A DNA stretch of 64,000 bases from Myoxocephalus aenaeus (GCA_038501785.1 JBAMJR010000152.1:610001-674000), one strand, 5' to 3'. Positions 29,815 through 43,632 are shown, counted from the stretch's first letter. Program-made: numbers and translations. Notes: generated by a model from the letters alone, not told the origin.

Positions 29815-31845
29815 TGATTTCTGTGATGAGTTAGCAGGAAACGACTGTATGTTGGACCCGAGAGCCCCCAAAACGACAACAATCGGCTCAATGTTCGTGC
29901 CTTTATTCATGTTTTTTTTGTCTGAGATGAAAGGATATCTGGTATTTCTGAGGGAACGTCGGTGTTTTCAGTCACGTTTCACTGTCTCGTGCTTTAAAAC
30001 TGTGAAAACAACTCAAAATAACCTTCAGCTCATTGGTGTTTTGGTATAATTCAAAGATAAATATCACAATATGAGCCCAACTGATGCTCGTGATCCTGAC
30101 ACCTTCGATTTTTTTTTTTTTGCTAAGCAGTCATCAGTTTTCACTGGTGGAGTTGATACTTAAAGGTGCAGTGTGCAGGATTTGGCGACACCTAGAGGTG
30201 AGGTTGCAGAACGTCTCCCGAGTGTTTTGGGCTCCTGCAGAGACGTGAACCCGCTCTGTATTTAGATAGAAAAGGTCACAAAACACAATTTGTTTTATTG
30301 TCCGGTGATTATACACTAAAGAAAATGTTATTTCTGCTAATAGTTAAATGCGACACTGTTCCTTTAAGCGATTCATTTTACTTTTGATTATGAATCTGAC
30401 CAGACATTTCAGGGCTGGAGAGTTTTTGATACTTGGAGCTGCAAAGACATTTTAATCTGTCAAATCCGAAGGTTATTTGAGGTTCTACGTTCTGCCGTGA
30501 GGTTATTACTGCTACTGAAGCATTTGTGTTCATTTGTGTTCCCATCAAAAACAAATTGATAATGAAAATGATGAAGGGCAAGACCCATTTCTTGGAACTT
30601 TAATTCAACAACCCTGAATATCTCATCGCCTCTGTTGGTTTACTGTGTTGATCGATGAGCTTTAAGGGAACAAGCTGTGAAACGGAAACATTTAGAAGTT
30701 TAAAACATTTTATTTTTCTTGTCTTGAGGTAGAATTTTTTTTAATTTTTTTTTCTGTCGGTCATAAAGCTGTGAAATAATAGTTTTGTTTACAGATTTCT
30801 GTCGTTTACATGTTGTTTTTCTTATTAATCCCATAAACTATGCATCTGATTAAATCTCTGGGAGGTAACACTTGGATAGTTTCTGCTGTTCTGAGGACCA
30901 ACGTGTGTGTGTGTGTGTGTGTGTGAGAGAATAAAACTCCTAACGGCTTTAATTTTGCAGCATCGGTGAGTTTTGCTTTTTCATTTTCATACTTGTGCAC
31001 ATGCCGCATTCTTGTGATATAGGAGAGGAAGGATGCAAGTTAATTAAAAATGCATAATATATTTTTACTGGACAATCGTACACGTTGAGCACATTTCACA
31101 TTCTTCCGCACATCACAAACACTAAATAAAAAAACTATGCACGCGAACAAATAAATCAGCTCAGCTTCGATATTTATGCATCAAGAGTTGAGGCTCAGGG
31201 ATTAAAACTTTACATTCAACAATTTTTGTGTGTTAAAGTTAGAAATTTCCATCAGCTTTACGTTTTAGACATATTATATTAAAACATGTCATTTGAATTA
31301 TTGTAATCAGTTAAAACATGTACGATGCTACACTAATAATAATTCATTTAGTCTATTCTCACGAAAAAAAGAAGCAAAATTAATGTATTTTTGCACAATA
31401 AAGCTGCTGCATGTCTCAGGAGTTAACGTTACTTATGACTGATTAACAGCATATTTGTTTCCAACTTAAACAATAAATCTAACTCATTTAAGAAACACAC
31501 ATTTAGAAACTAAACACCGTGTAACGCATACTGACACCAAACACTCCTGAAATAGAGGTGGTTTGTTTCTGGCGCTAAGCTTCCGGAGAATAAAGTAAAA
31601 GTTGTTGTTCACTGATATTCATTCATAAAACTGAGGTGAAATTAGTTTTTTTTTTATTCTGTGTCTCACACAAAATTGTCTTTCAATCAAAACGTGACTA
31701 TTTTGAGACCGCAGAAGAAAGTGGCAACAGACTGACGTGTGAATGTTAGTTTTTAGTTGCGAAAGCATTTGAACTGTTACAGATGTTAGGTTTCCTCATT
31801 TAGTCTTGTAATTGTTGTATGTTTTTTTTTTTTCAATAAATACAA
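29815..31845 (+). other. tcof1: Probable tcof1 3'UTR exon
   Basis: A strong acceptor (TTTCTTTCCCCCCCTCAG) precedes 29815, giving a 3'UTR intron of 383 nt. Candidate poly(A) signals are AATAAA near 30929 and near 31835. The true end is not decidable from sequence. A MITE lies inside (30164-30366). Confidence 0.5.
30164..30366. mobile_element. MITE with AAAGGxxCAGTGT inverted ends
   Basis: The left end is TTAAAGGTGCAGTGTGCAGG and the right end is GCGACACTGTTCCTTTAA. The interior CACCTAGAGGTGAGGTTGCA and GGTGATTATACACTAA match a family widespread in percomorph fish as I remember it. It is non-coding and about 200 bp. Confidence 0.7.
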
Positions 31846-31929
31846 TTTCTCTTAAAGTCCGACTGGAGTTTTCTTGAATTACTCATAGAATATTTTTCTG
31901 TGCTTGTTGTGTTCAGATCTATATTCAGA

Positions 31930-32398
31930 GGCCCGGGATCCGAACCCGGGCCTCTTGCTGTGAGGCGACAGTGCTAGCCGCGACAGTGCTAGCCACTACA
32001 GTGCTAGCCTGCTCGCCACTACAGTGCTCGCCTGCTAGCCACTATAGTGCTCGCCACTACAGTGCTAGCCAGCTAGCCACTCCAACAGTGCTAGCCTGCT
32101 AGCCACTCCAACAGTGCTAGCCTGCTAGCCACTACAGTGCTCGCCACTACAGTGCTAGCCTGCTAGCCACTATAGTGCTCGCCACTACAGTGCTAGCCTG
32201 CTAGCCACTCCAACAGTGCTAGCCTGCTAGCCACATCAACAGTGCTAGCCTGCTAGCCACTACAACAGTGCTAGCCTGCTAGCCACTACAACAGTGCTAG
32301 CCTGCTAGCCACTACAACAGTGCTAGCCTGCTAGCCACTACAAAAGTGCTAGCCAGCTAGCCACTACAGTGCTAGCCACTACACCACCGTGCAGCCCT
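31930..32398. repeat. Minisatellite grown inside a tRNA-like retroposon fragment
   Basis: The array has about 18 irregular units of roughly 26 bp around CAGTGCTAGCCTGCTAGCCA. It is bounded on the left by CTTGCTGTGAGGCGACAGTG, preceded by a B-box-like GGGATCCGAACCCGGG. On the right it is bounded by CCACTACACCACCGTGCAGC. The flanks together form the conserved tail of a common fish retroposon, so the array arose within it. Confidence 0.85.
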
Positions 32399-32399
32399 G

Positions 32400-35300
32400 G
32401 AATAAATGTAAATCGTACAAAAAACATCTTGTGAAAAACAACACGTCACTTCCTGCAGATGAGTCGACTCTCATTCTGAGCATAAACATTAGTGTGCATG
32501 ATATTAATGTGCACAAACATTTACCGTGAATGCATTTGGGACAATCAGTTTACTATTATTGATTTTATATGGTAGTTTTGTAAAATGTACAACATGTTTT
32601 ATTTTTCCAGTATAAACTTGGATCCCTGTTTTGGAATTTCTCTTACATTTAAAAATACTTTTCACTTCATGTCGTCACTTTAGTCGTCTTTTAAATTGCG
32701 ATTTATTGGAAATGTAATTCAGTTTGAATCATTTGAAGAAGAACAAACACTAAACCCACTTTGCAGAAGTACACACACAGGAGCCTGAATGTGCCGAGCT
32801 CCGTTAAAGCGTAAATCTATGTAATCTAACATTCACTTTTTCTTTTTTTTCCCTCGCTGAGACAAATGAGAAATTATCCGCATGAGTGATTTTCGATGCA
32901 GAAAACCAATTATGTGTAATTACAGGAAAAATTGGTGATGAGATGGGGAGGTGAGAGAGTGAGAAGCAGCGAGCAGAGATAACAGCTTTGGGGGGTAAAA
33001 ATAAAAAACTATCAGAGGAGACTTTTACAGTCAAACACTGTACAATCTGAACACTTCTAGCGTATTAGTCAGCTATTTTTCCATCTGTGCAAGTATTCCT
33101 TGAGGTGACTGGGAAAGGCACAAGTGCATTTTTTTTTTTAGAGACTACTGTAATGAAAGTGTGCGCTCATAATAAACTGTTTTATTGCTGCTTTTACCCA
33201 AAAGCAAACTAAAAGCACAATAAAGGCAAACACATGCAGCGTAGGAGTTTTTTGTGTGTGTGCAAATGGTAGAAGACCTTCTGCAGTTATGAATATTCAT
33301 AAAAGCACAGTTTTCGCTGAAAACTAAATTATGTGCATTTCAAGTGGGAACCTGGAGACATGCAGTTTTTATTGATGAAGGATTTGAAAAGAAAGCAAGT
33401 AGAGAAAAGAAGCTCCGAGCAGCTTGACGATGCTGAACGTCTGCAGGTTTGAGGCGTTCAACGGCCAATTTATTTGGTCAAGGTGTTGCCAGGAAGAACC
33501 CTGATTGGGGCGACTAGCGGCGCTTTGTGACCGTGTTTGTTTCAACGGGTGTTCCTGGTCTAGATTAGATTTTGTCTGGAAAAAGACAAACAACTACACC
33601 GTGCCAAAGAACACTATCGACTGGGACCAGAATCCATTGATCTCCATCTACACAAACATTGTACAAACACAGTTCATGAATATCTCGTGTCGGTCGGACA
33701 GAACAAGCAAATTTGATGATGTCGGGAATTTGGAAAAATGTGATTCACTTTATTTATTTACACATTTCACTGTCAAATTATATCATAACACAAAATAAAT
33801 GTTCTCAGATTAATTGGTGATGGAAATATCTATGACTTCCAGCCCAAATTATTCAAGTCTAATCAAGTCTTTTGTTCAAATTATGTGTTCAAACTCAAAA
33901 AGTAAATTTTTTTAATATTCTCTGAAGGTCTGAATATAATTAAGAGTCTTGTGTGTGCACAAGATATGAAAAATCCTGCATTATGATTATATCTATTTTT
34001 GTATTTATTTATTATAATCTAAATAATACCACCTTATTCTGACCTTGTTGGATTTAGAGTCTTTAATGTCAACTAAATCTAAACTGACACTGAAACGCTG
34101 TTAATCCAACAGTGTGTTCTGTCCTGATAAAGATATTGATGATCTAAAGTCCTCTGCAGCTTCCTGATACCAAGTTTTAAACATGTTATTATACTAAATA
34201 TTGATGTTTGTTGATGTGACTTATTCAATCTGCAGGTAATTGTCAGTGGAAATGGAAATGTTTGATTATTGCAGCAGTATTATACCCGTTTAGTTTTAGG
34301 CTTGTTCAGCCAAGCAGCAATGTGTGTTTCTTTTTCACATAAATAAGCATAATTTTCCGAATTTAAAGTGGTCATCGTGTTTGGATCAGGGGGTTTTGGA
34401 GGTCGTATGGTAACGACCCTAAACTACTTTATTATACATCTGATATACAAACTAACTTCACTAACTTTACTTTAAATGCTTCCTCATCTGACTCCAACAG
34501 GAACGTAGAAGACAGAGAAACGTCATTTTATGTAAGCTTCCTTCTAGCAGACTGAGAGCCCAGCAGGTCAAGCACGTGCCTCATGCATCTGTACACATCT
34601 GTACACATCTGTACACATCGTGCACAGGAACCTGAAGAGATGTTCACCTTTGGGCGACAACACTTTCAGCTCATCTACAAACCAAACGGGTCGGCGTCTG
34701 CCGGAGCGAGACGAAGCACAAACAACGTCAGCGCTGCAGCGAGCGGCGGTGATTAAAGCTCATTTCATGCGGCTGCGGTTTGCGATGCTGCACACGTGGA
34801 GCCATTTGTCAAAATTAGTCAGGAAGCACATCACAGCTGTCACTCAAAGCGCAACCTTTCTGGCCACCGATCTGCAACACTGAGGCTGTGCGGCCGAAAT
34901 AAGCTGTTTTTCATAACACTAATTAATTTTTGTATCTTGTTTTTTTTTTCAAGCAATTTGGGTTCTATTTTGTATGTAATAAACTACGTAAATTGGAATT
35001 TGATCTGATAAATATTCTCAAAGCACTGCAGGTTTTGTTTTCCCCATTTAATTAAGAAAAAAAAAAGTATAATTATCAATTATCCGAATGTTTAAACACA
35101 TACACACACACACACACACAGTCCTGTCCATCCCTTCAACAATCGTCATCGTCGTTATCATCATCATGCCTTAAATTTGAAGCTGCTTTGGCTTTGTTGA
35201 CCTTCTCTCCTGCAATAAACAAGAATAATATCAAATTTAAAATCAGATTTATCCAAGAAATAAAAGTCAACAGCTATAATTCTAGAAACACTTAACAGAT

Positions 35301-35577
35301 GTGACGTATGACAAACTTAAACAACACATTGAGATAAGATTAAACCCGTGTTTACAGATCTTACAAAACTTTATTTGAGGTCCATTGTCACACATCGTCG
35401 TGAACTAGCGGAGCTGGGGATTGAACCACCGATCCATCTGATTGAAGGAAGACTCTGCTCTAAAACTGAGCCAGAGTCACCTGATAATCAGCTCGGTAAA
35501 CATCCACCATATGGTAACATTTCCTTTATTCTACAATATGGTCCAGCTGCTGCTTTTCCCAGTAGAACATAGCGACG
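32400..35577. other. No gene seen; unique AT-rich sequence
   Basis: It contains scattered short open frames without splice context or codon signal, and one (CA)n at 35101-35120. Nothing else is supported. Confidence 0.5.
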
Positions 35578-35915
35578 CGCCCCATTTAGCGATGGTTAGC
35601 GCTAAGCTAGCAGTGGGCACAGCGTCTTACAGGCCACACCGTTAGCCGCCTCTGATTAAGATGCTACCGTTTTCAGGCTAATGGCACAGCGCCCCATGTA
35701 GCGATGGCTAGGATAAGCTAGAAGTGGGCACGGCGTGTTACAGGCCGTACCGTTAGCCGCCTGTAATTCAGATGCTACCATTTTTAGGCTAATGGCGCAG
35801 CGCCTCATGTAGCGATGGTTAGGATAAGCTAGAAGTGGGCACGGCGTGTTACAGGCCGCACCGTTAGCCGCCTCTAATTAAGATGCTACCGTTTTCAGGC
35901 TAATTAGTTCAGAGC
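35578..35915. repeat. Three tandem 111-bp units
   Basis: Copies start near 35578, 35689 and 35800, each with GCGCCxCATxTAGCGATGG, then AGTGGGCAC, GCGTxTTACAGGCC and GTTAGCCGCCT. Identity is high (few substitutions per copy), so the duplication is recent. Confidence 0.93.
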
Positions 35916-36990
35916 CGCTAACAAGCGCTTATGCTAATCTTTTTTTTGCCCCTTTCTCTGGCGTAGAATGGAAGTGAATGGGAGGCGAATGTTAATTTTG
36001 TGCACATACGGAAGCGTTCCTTCAATGTTCCCCTACGTTAGCGTTCAATAAACATGTGTTTGACCTGCAACATAATGTTATATTTTCAGGAAAATATGGA
36101 AATAAAAAGACATCAATAAAAGACTGAGGTAACATTTGTAAATGATCAGTTTTGTGCATATTCTTTCTTTTGATTTTCTTTGAAAAAACAATTGCATATT
36201 GCAATTGCATACCTTTTCTTTTCCCGACACTTTCTCACTTAAGCTGCGAATGTGGCAACCAATCAAAGTAAAGAACGCTGAATTGCAAAAGTCTTGTAAA
36301 CCAACATTTCAGTTCTTTATGTGAGAAACTAAGCTCCTCTAAGAGGAGGAGGAAGAACGAGCAGACGTTTTGCTTCCGGAGGATTTAGCTCCTTATATTG
36401 TATTTATAAATGCAACAATGGTGACGGATAAATGATAAAGAGCATTTCCATGTCTGGACGTTTGGCAGCAGGAATGATGGAGACCAGGCAGCCAATGAAC
36501 CTTTGTCATATAGCTTTTTATTTTCCCTCAGCGTGAGTTGGCGCCGCTCATTTTCCCCTCTATATTCTTTTAATAGGAAACACGACTGCTGACCTCTCTG
36601 CAGAAGCAGAGAAAAGCAATTCAATTTCACATGTGTGCAGTTTTATCCCAGCAGGGTTAAAGACTTTCCAGCAGGGAGCAGTGTTACCGAGAGAGTGCTG
36701 TCACGCGCCCGCTGAGGTCTGTCCCCGTGATGTGTTTGTCCTGCTGAATGAGTTTGCTGCCTGTCATTAAAGCAGCCGAGCGGGGAGAAGCGGTTTGTCT
36801 ATCAGGGGCCCCTCCGAGGCCCCCGGCTCATTCTCCTGTCTGTCTGTCTCTGCCTATACCCGTCTGTGTTTGTCTTCCTTCTGTCTCCCGAGTCGCCTCG
36901 TCCATCACAGACAGGATCTCTCCATCTCCGTTTCGAGCCGATAATTTGCAGTGTTGGAGTTGCTGCTGTGCTGAAACAAAGCTTCAATCA

Positions 36991-37434
36991 GGGGTGGAAG
37001 AGGTGTTCAGGTCCTTTACACGAGTAATATTAGAAATACCACAGTTTAAAAAATACTCTGTGACAAAAGAATCCTGCACTCAACATCTTGCTGGTGTTAA
37101 AGTACACAAGTTGTAATGAGAAAATGTACTCAAAAGTAGTTATTGTTCCATTGTTATATATTATACTGTTAGATTATTGTTATCGATGTGTAATGTTGTC
37201 GCTGGCTGCAGTAGAGCTACTTTTATTAATTTATTATATTGCTGTGTGGTTTAATTATAACATGCTTATTTGTATTGAATATGCGTGTTTATAAATCTGT
37301 AATAAATTCAGTGGAGTGAAAAGAACAATATTTCCCTCTGAAATGTGGAGTTGAAGTATAAAGTAGCATAGAATTAAAACTAACTCTTAACACAGTACTA
37401 AAGTAAATGTACTCAGTTTCTTTTACTTGCTGGA
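36991..37434. mobile_element. Teleost dispersed element (GGGGTGGAAG... family)
   Basis: It starts GGGGTGGAAGAGGTGTTCAG and contains AAAATACTCTGTGACAAA, GTATAAAGTAGCATAGAA and AAGTAAATGTACTCAGTTTC near the end. This set is typical of a very common non-coding element of teleost genomes. No protein is encoded. Confidence 0.7.
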
Positions 37435-38199
37435 TTTAACAACACTCTCACAGTGGAACTATAATAGTAATAATAATATATCTGTTTAATACTGACGCAG
37501 CGGTTGAAGTCGTTGCCATGCATTGTGCAGATTTAGTTGCAAATGCAACAAAAGACACACTTTGTGCAACTGTCAACCAACAGAGGTCAGTAAACCACTG
37601 GCTTTCAGTTTGCCTCATGGCTGAAAAGACGTTCCTCCACCATATCTTCACAGGGAAACAGTAGTTTTATGCCATACGAATAACGTCATTTCATTCGTGG
37701 GTTGATATCTTTGTAAAGGGAGGAGTTCCTGACTGTTTGATGGCCAAGACAAAAATAAATGTTCTCCCTTTGAATGACGGATTCAAAGCAAACGAATCTC
37801 GCTCGTTAGCGAACATCGAGTAACCGTCGACGTTTCCCAACACTTTCATGCGACACTGAACTTCCTGACCCGTCGTGCGTCACATTTTCTTTCTACGTTT
37901 TCCAGCCAAATCACGGCAGAGGATCCAAGTGAATTCTGCCCTCGTTTGACAGATGACAGAACGAAACGATCACTCAAGGAAAACTGCTTCACTTCGATTA
38001 TTAAACTTCCTCAAATGCTGCAGTAGCAGAAGACTGCAAATATGTTTATACAAATACTTATACTCCCGATATTCTGTAAATCCCCCTTTTGACCTGCGGA
38101 GGTGCTTTGGCGCCCCAGACCGAGAGCCTTCATCCTTCATCCGTCCAAAGCTCAAAGTGACGAGGAGGATGCAGCTTCTCTCTGCAGACTCCAGCAGCT

Positions 38200-41000
38200 G
38201 ACTCAATCTACACATCCCGCTGTCTAAACACACTGCGGAGGGGATGCTCAGCACAGTCTGGATTGGAACGGGAGGATGGTAAACCCACATCAACACACAG
38301 CGCTCCCCTGGGCCTGTGATAGATGGCTCGTGCCTGTTTGGGGATGCGTTGTGTGTAAGCACATGTACGCGAGTACGAGCCTTTATCGGCCCTGCAGACA
38401 TTTCATTTACTGTACGTATGGATCATCGTCTGACAGCCCGGTCTATATTAAACCTGTTTATTTCCATCCATCTTGCCGAACAATCCTCAAGCCGCGGCCA
38501 ACCCGAGACGTGGTGGGGTCTCCTCTCCCATACATTGTAATGGCCCCTTTCTTTTTTACGGACGAGATGGGATCGCGGGAGGCCCGTCTGCCGTTGTGGG
38601 AAGCTAATCAACCCGTCGGTCTGCCTGGTGCATCGTTGTTCAGCAGAGACTAAAATCAATGTTTGCAGCAGTTGCAGCAGGACAGTAAAAGCAGCAGCTG
38701 ATTGCCTCGTGTACCTCGACACCACAAAAGAAGAAGAAAAAAAAAACATCCAATATCGCAGTTGTGAAAGTGATGCTCGGCTTCTCTCCAGGCGCATTGG
38801 GAGGAAGAGAGAGAGAGTGGGAGAAATAACATGGTGCAATGACACAAAGACCGCAGGACAGTGGCTTTACCCTGCATGCACCACTGCAAGCGATGCTTCG
38901 TCTTTGTCCTTGCAAAGGACGTAGTAAAAATGATTTTTACATTTAAAAATAGCAAAAACCTTTGCAGAGGTTTATCTGCTCGGCCTCAGTCGTGGGATTG
39001 TCCTTGACGAGCTCGCTTAAAAATTCCCTTGAACCACGACTGTGAATATACAGTAGAAGCTGAAAGCGAGAGGACGTGGAAGGTGTCACGCTTTAAGGTG
39101 ATTTGGAGCGTCTTTAAATGAGAATCCTCAGAGTCTGCGTTGAAGCGAACTGCTTATTTCCTTGTAAATGTTATCAAAGGGAGACACAAGGGGAGAAAAA
39201 TGGAGCTCAAGAGTAAAAAAAAAGAAGAAAAAGGGATGTGTCAGTTGTATTTTGCAAATTAAGGAGGGATTTAACAAGAGAAGAGTGACTGACCTGTATT
39301 AAAAGCTGGATTTGTCCCCCAAAAAAACAACCAGAAAGCTGCTTCTGAAGAAATAATGAATGCATGTTGACTATCAGGCCAACCTTCTGCATGCTTTAAT
39401 ACTTAAATCATAGAGTCAGCAGAATCAAAGGGCTCGTCACGCAGAGAGAGGGGATAAGACCGCAAACATGAAGGCAGTGGAAGTGGACGAGGAGTCAAGA
39501 AAGGCACAACAACAACGAAAAATATAATCGGAAATGTAGACATTTTTGGCAGTTTGGAGAGAGGAGTGAGAGAATAACTGTGAGCACTTATGACGGCATG
39601 TCTTCTGCACACAAGATGAGCGACCGCATTAAAAACAACCCAGTCGCAAGAAAACAAATTATAAATAGGATTTGACCTTTTCTCACACGGACAGCAGTGC
39701 AGAACCGCCCCAATTTGATGATGGTTCAAACTGCTGCCAGTTGGCCAGTTGACTTCTGCCGACACCATAAAAGGTCACAATTAATGTCACAGTGGTTTAT
39801 AAATCTCCACCACTGGCCACTAATGGTCGCCCCAAGGTCAGGAAGCCAAAAAAGCTGGAAAGAGAACAGAGCGGGACTCACCTGGAAGTCCCTGCAGGCA
39901 TAAAGAAAACACTGCATTCAAGACTAATAACAGCAGTACCATGGCGCCACGATCTGGAAAACTACACGCATTCAAACCGAAATCCAGACACAAGAATGCT
40001 CCGCTTGTTTCTAATTGTCTTGTGGTGTTATTCATGCTTTTCAGGGCCTCCATGTAAAAGCAGTATTGCTAATAAGTGGATTGAAGTAGTGATAGAGACA
40101 CATTGCACGCCATCAACCAATCAGGACCTTTCAATAAAATGTGCACCATTGGATTTGATTTCTAAAATAGCTTGTCGTTACCTGCATCGTTTAGTAAATT
40201 GAGTCCTGAATATGTATTTTCTTTGTCATAGTCTATCAACCGCTTGCTGAGCTCGGCAATCTTTTCCTCGTCACCCCCCATTTCCTTCCCTGTTCCCTCA
40301 TCCCTTGCCGCCTTTCTCCTATTTCCTCCAGCGGAATGACGACGTGTTGATGTGTTTAATGTCCTGTTGTTGTCGCTACGGACTAAATCCCTGCTGCTGG
40401 TGTTCACCGTCCTTGGAAAAATAAATCAAATATTCCAATATTTCTCCGTCTCAGTTTGGTTTTGTGCAACTTTTAGAAAAACTTTTGCTGCACGATTGAA
40501 CATATTAATGCTTTCCAGAACTCGGCATCTGCCTCGCACCTTGAAGAGAGATTGGGATTCAATATTTCAGCGTTTTCACCGTTTGAACTCGTAGTAAACT
40601 ACCGGGGTATTGAATAATTGAAGTAATCACTGTGGTATCTTGTCTTGTGACCGGAGGCAAAGTTTGGTGCATTGAGCTGAATGTTACAACGCAGCCTGAG
40701 GTGAAGGGAGACAGGAGAGGACAAGAAAGACAGATTCCTGCAGTTGTGGAGTTACAGTTGGGTTCACTGAGCAGCAACCGAAGCCTCCTTCTATCCGACC
40801 GAGCCGTGATTTCAGCCCACGGGATTCCAGACGAGCGTAAACACTGCAGAGGCACAGCCCGACATGGAGGTTATCAAAATTAGAGGTCACTTTCAAAATA
40901 AAAGACTTTGTAGGGAAAGAGAAAGAAAGGACTGGAAGCATTGGCAGCATTTAGGCTGCAGTCACTAATTAAATCACACTGGAGAAAAGCCCAATTCAAC
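38200..41000. other. Unique, moderately GC-rich sequence without repeats; conserved-element candidate
   Basis: This stretch is unusually free of microsatellites and MITEs. Its base composition is more even than its surroundings, especially at 39660-39960. No exon with matching splice sites could be defined. Deep conservation cannot be judged without a comparison. Confidence 0.3.
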
Positions 41001-43632
41001 CCCAAAAACATGGAGGATAGAGACTCAAACTCAGTGTTAAACTGCAGACAAGGACACTGACCGAGCTTTAGTGTCTGTTAGAGAAACACTCTTCGGATGT
41101 CAAGGTTTCAAACTTGGACGGACACAAAGATGAATGAACCCAGGGCTCTCTACTCAAAAGAGTGTCTTTTTTGGTGCCACAATAAATACACTTTTTTTTT
41201 TGGGTAACAGAAGCTCCTTTTGGATTGAATTATCTTTCTCTTCACAAGCCTCTTCTGCACATGCTCTCTCAAACAAATGAAAAGAAAACACAGTCACGGA
41301 GGTTAACACGTAATTGGTTTTCACCACAAGAGGAAAAGAAGAAGTACCCGAGCAGAAGACACATTTGATGATTTCTTGTTTTGGCCCTGTAAGCCAGGTG
41401 TTTTTCTTCTTCTACTTCTACTTCTACTTCCTCCTCTTTTCCTGAGTTTTTACTGCAGGATACAAACCTTTGTGAGGTTGCATGTCCGAGTAACAGAGTA
41501 TAACCTATATACTGTGCATCTAAACATGCAGATAGTTTGGATTTAATTTCCCCCCTTTTAGGAATGCTGTCTGCCTTCAAGATAATGAATATTAATTGAA
41601 TTATAATCATTTTGATAATAATAATAATACTCAAGTGACAATTCCAAGGCATGACTTTTGTTTTACATATTATATTTATGTCAAAGATCTGAATTCTTAT
41701 TCTACCGCTTTCCATCATGTACAGTACGTCACTCGGGAAAGAAAGGTTTTAACTCTGCTAACATGCTAATCATGTTTCTTTAGAAATCTCATTTGATGAG
41801 TTTAGTGAGCATTCATTCATTTAAAATCACAAGAATTCATGCATTTATGTTCCACGTTGAAGTTTTAAGTCTGCTGACGGACTTCACTGGCTCCAGATCA
41901 GCCGTCCTCCACTCCTGATCCCAGCCCTTTAGCCTCACCCTTTACCTCCGGCCTCAGACTCCTGCACCAAACAAACCTCCCGCCTCAGACCGAGCCCCGT
42001 CTCGTACAACGAAACTGTCATTCACCTGCAGCAGTGCATCCCGGTCGCTCTGTTTTCCTCCTCCGGCAGCAAAACCAATTAGTGTCTCTGACCGTCGACC
42101 GCAGAGCTTCTCCTCAAGTTTCATAAAACTCTGTTTTTATTTTCTTCTCCCTGTGACCACAAAACAATCTGGTCCATTGACCCGAGTCAGCGCAGGTCAA
42201 GCGTGGAGGAGGTGTTGTGATTCGTCCCCAACCGTCCGAATAAGATCATGTTCTCCCTCGTTTGTGCTTTCCAGAAAGAACCGCTTTGAGTCTCTGATGT
42301 GGTTCATCTGCACCCACAAAGCGTCTTTGTGTTTCCTGGCTTCATCTCCAACAGTCGAAATCTGGGCGAGGATGCGACGACAACACTACCAGCAGACTTT
42401 GTGCGAGCTCCGTTAGCCGAGATGAGAGCCGGCACACGTGACCCATGTGATGTTGTTAATTTCCTTTCGCAGCATGTGTGCGTTTTTATTTCAGTATGAA
42501 ATGTTTCTCTTTTTATGGTTCCCTGTAGATAACAAAAGTTTCCGTTTTTTTATTCCATTCGGCGAACACAACAGAAGAAGTTTGCGTTGTTTCAACAGGA
42601 AAAGACGGCATGACGAAATGTTGCGTGTTTGTCTCAATTTAAGGAAGACGATACGGGCGGCGACACATAAAAAAAGCATCACAGCATCCATTTCCTTTTC
42701 TTTGAATCATCTAATCACCATGCAGAGAGCTGGGAAACACATTTCTAATTGTTGGGAAAGTAGAATAGAGATCTTCTGTTAGAAAGCAGCACTATTATAT
42801 GTGTTGGCTGTGTTTCCTCTGGGCGCTGCTCGACTAGTTTAAACCCGCCCTCTAGTGACGACGCAGCTCGCTTGGATCCTACCAAGAACGGAGAGGCTCT
42901 ATTGGTACAGTCCATAACTTTTGGTAAGAAATAATCATGCAAAATTAAAACGTTATGGGTGTAAAAACAGAAACAGAAGAGTCCAGTGTGCAGTAGAAGT
43001 TTGTTGAATGCATGCAGATGAAGGAATGCATTGGTTGATTTTTTTTTAAGTCAAGCTTTAAACACACACATGTGTTTAAAGAGAAACAGCAGCATTAATG
43101 TTGGTCTCCACCAACATGTACCATAGCTGCTTATTGCTCCACTATGTTCTCCAGATAGTCGCTAACTTTACAGGCAGCACACAGTAGAAGTTTTTAGGGC
43201 CGCCTGCCTGAAACAACGCTGATGAGAGCGGTGAGAATGAACCAAAACAGTCGAGTTGAAGGCCGTCAAACCAACACATGACGCTGAAAGACTCTAAAGG
43301 TGGACCTGGAAATGGTCTCTGAAGGTTTGATCCATTATCAAGATGAAAATATTGATGCAGCTTCAACAAGGTAAAAACAAACGGAAAGAGTAAGACAAAT
43401 GACAGAACTGCACAACAATGTTTTAGCTAATGAGTCCAACGTGTCTTTTATTAGCTTGCAAAACTGCATCGTTTATTAGGTTCGATTAGGTTCACAAGAC
43501 AAAAGCAACTGGAAGCTACAAACTGACTCTTATCACGAGCTACAAATCTACTTTTTTTTCAGCGCTCCAATGACCCCGAGACTGTGAGATTTGGAATCAT
43601 GAATTATTACACCAGATACAAGGTGGGCCACA

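Noticed and set aside
31930..32398. CRISPR-like array
   Set aside because: Units are irregular, without unique spacers, in a vertebrate genome. The array derives from a retroposon.
39697..40053. Short overlapping frames on both strands near 39.8 kb
   Set aside because: Both strands are open for about 65-70 codons by chance. No consistent exon ends were found, so I list it only as a conserved-element candidate.
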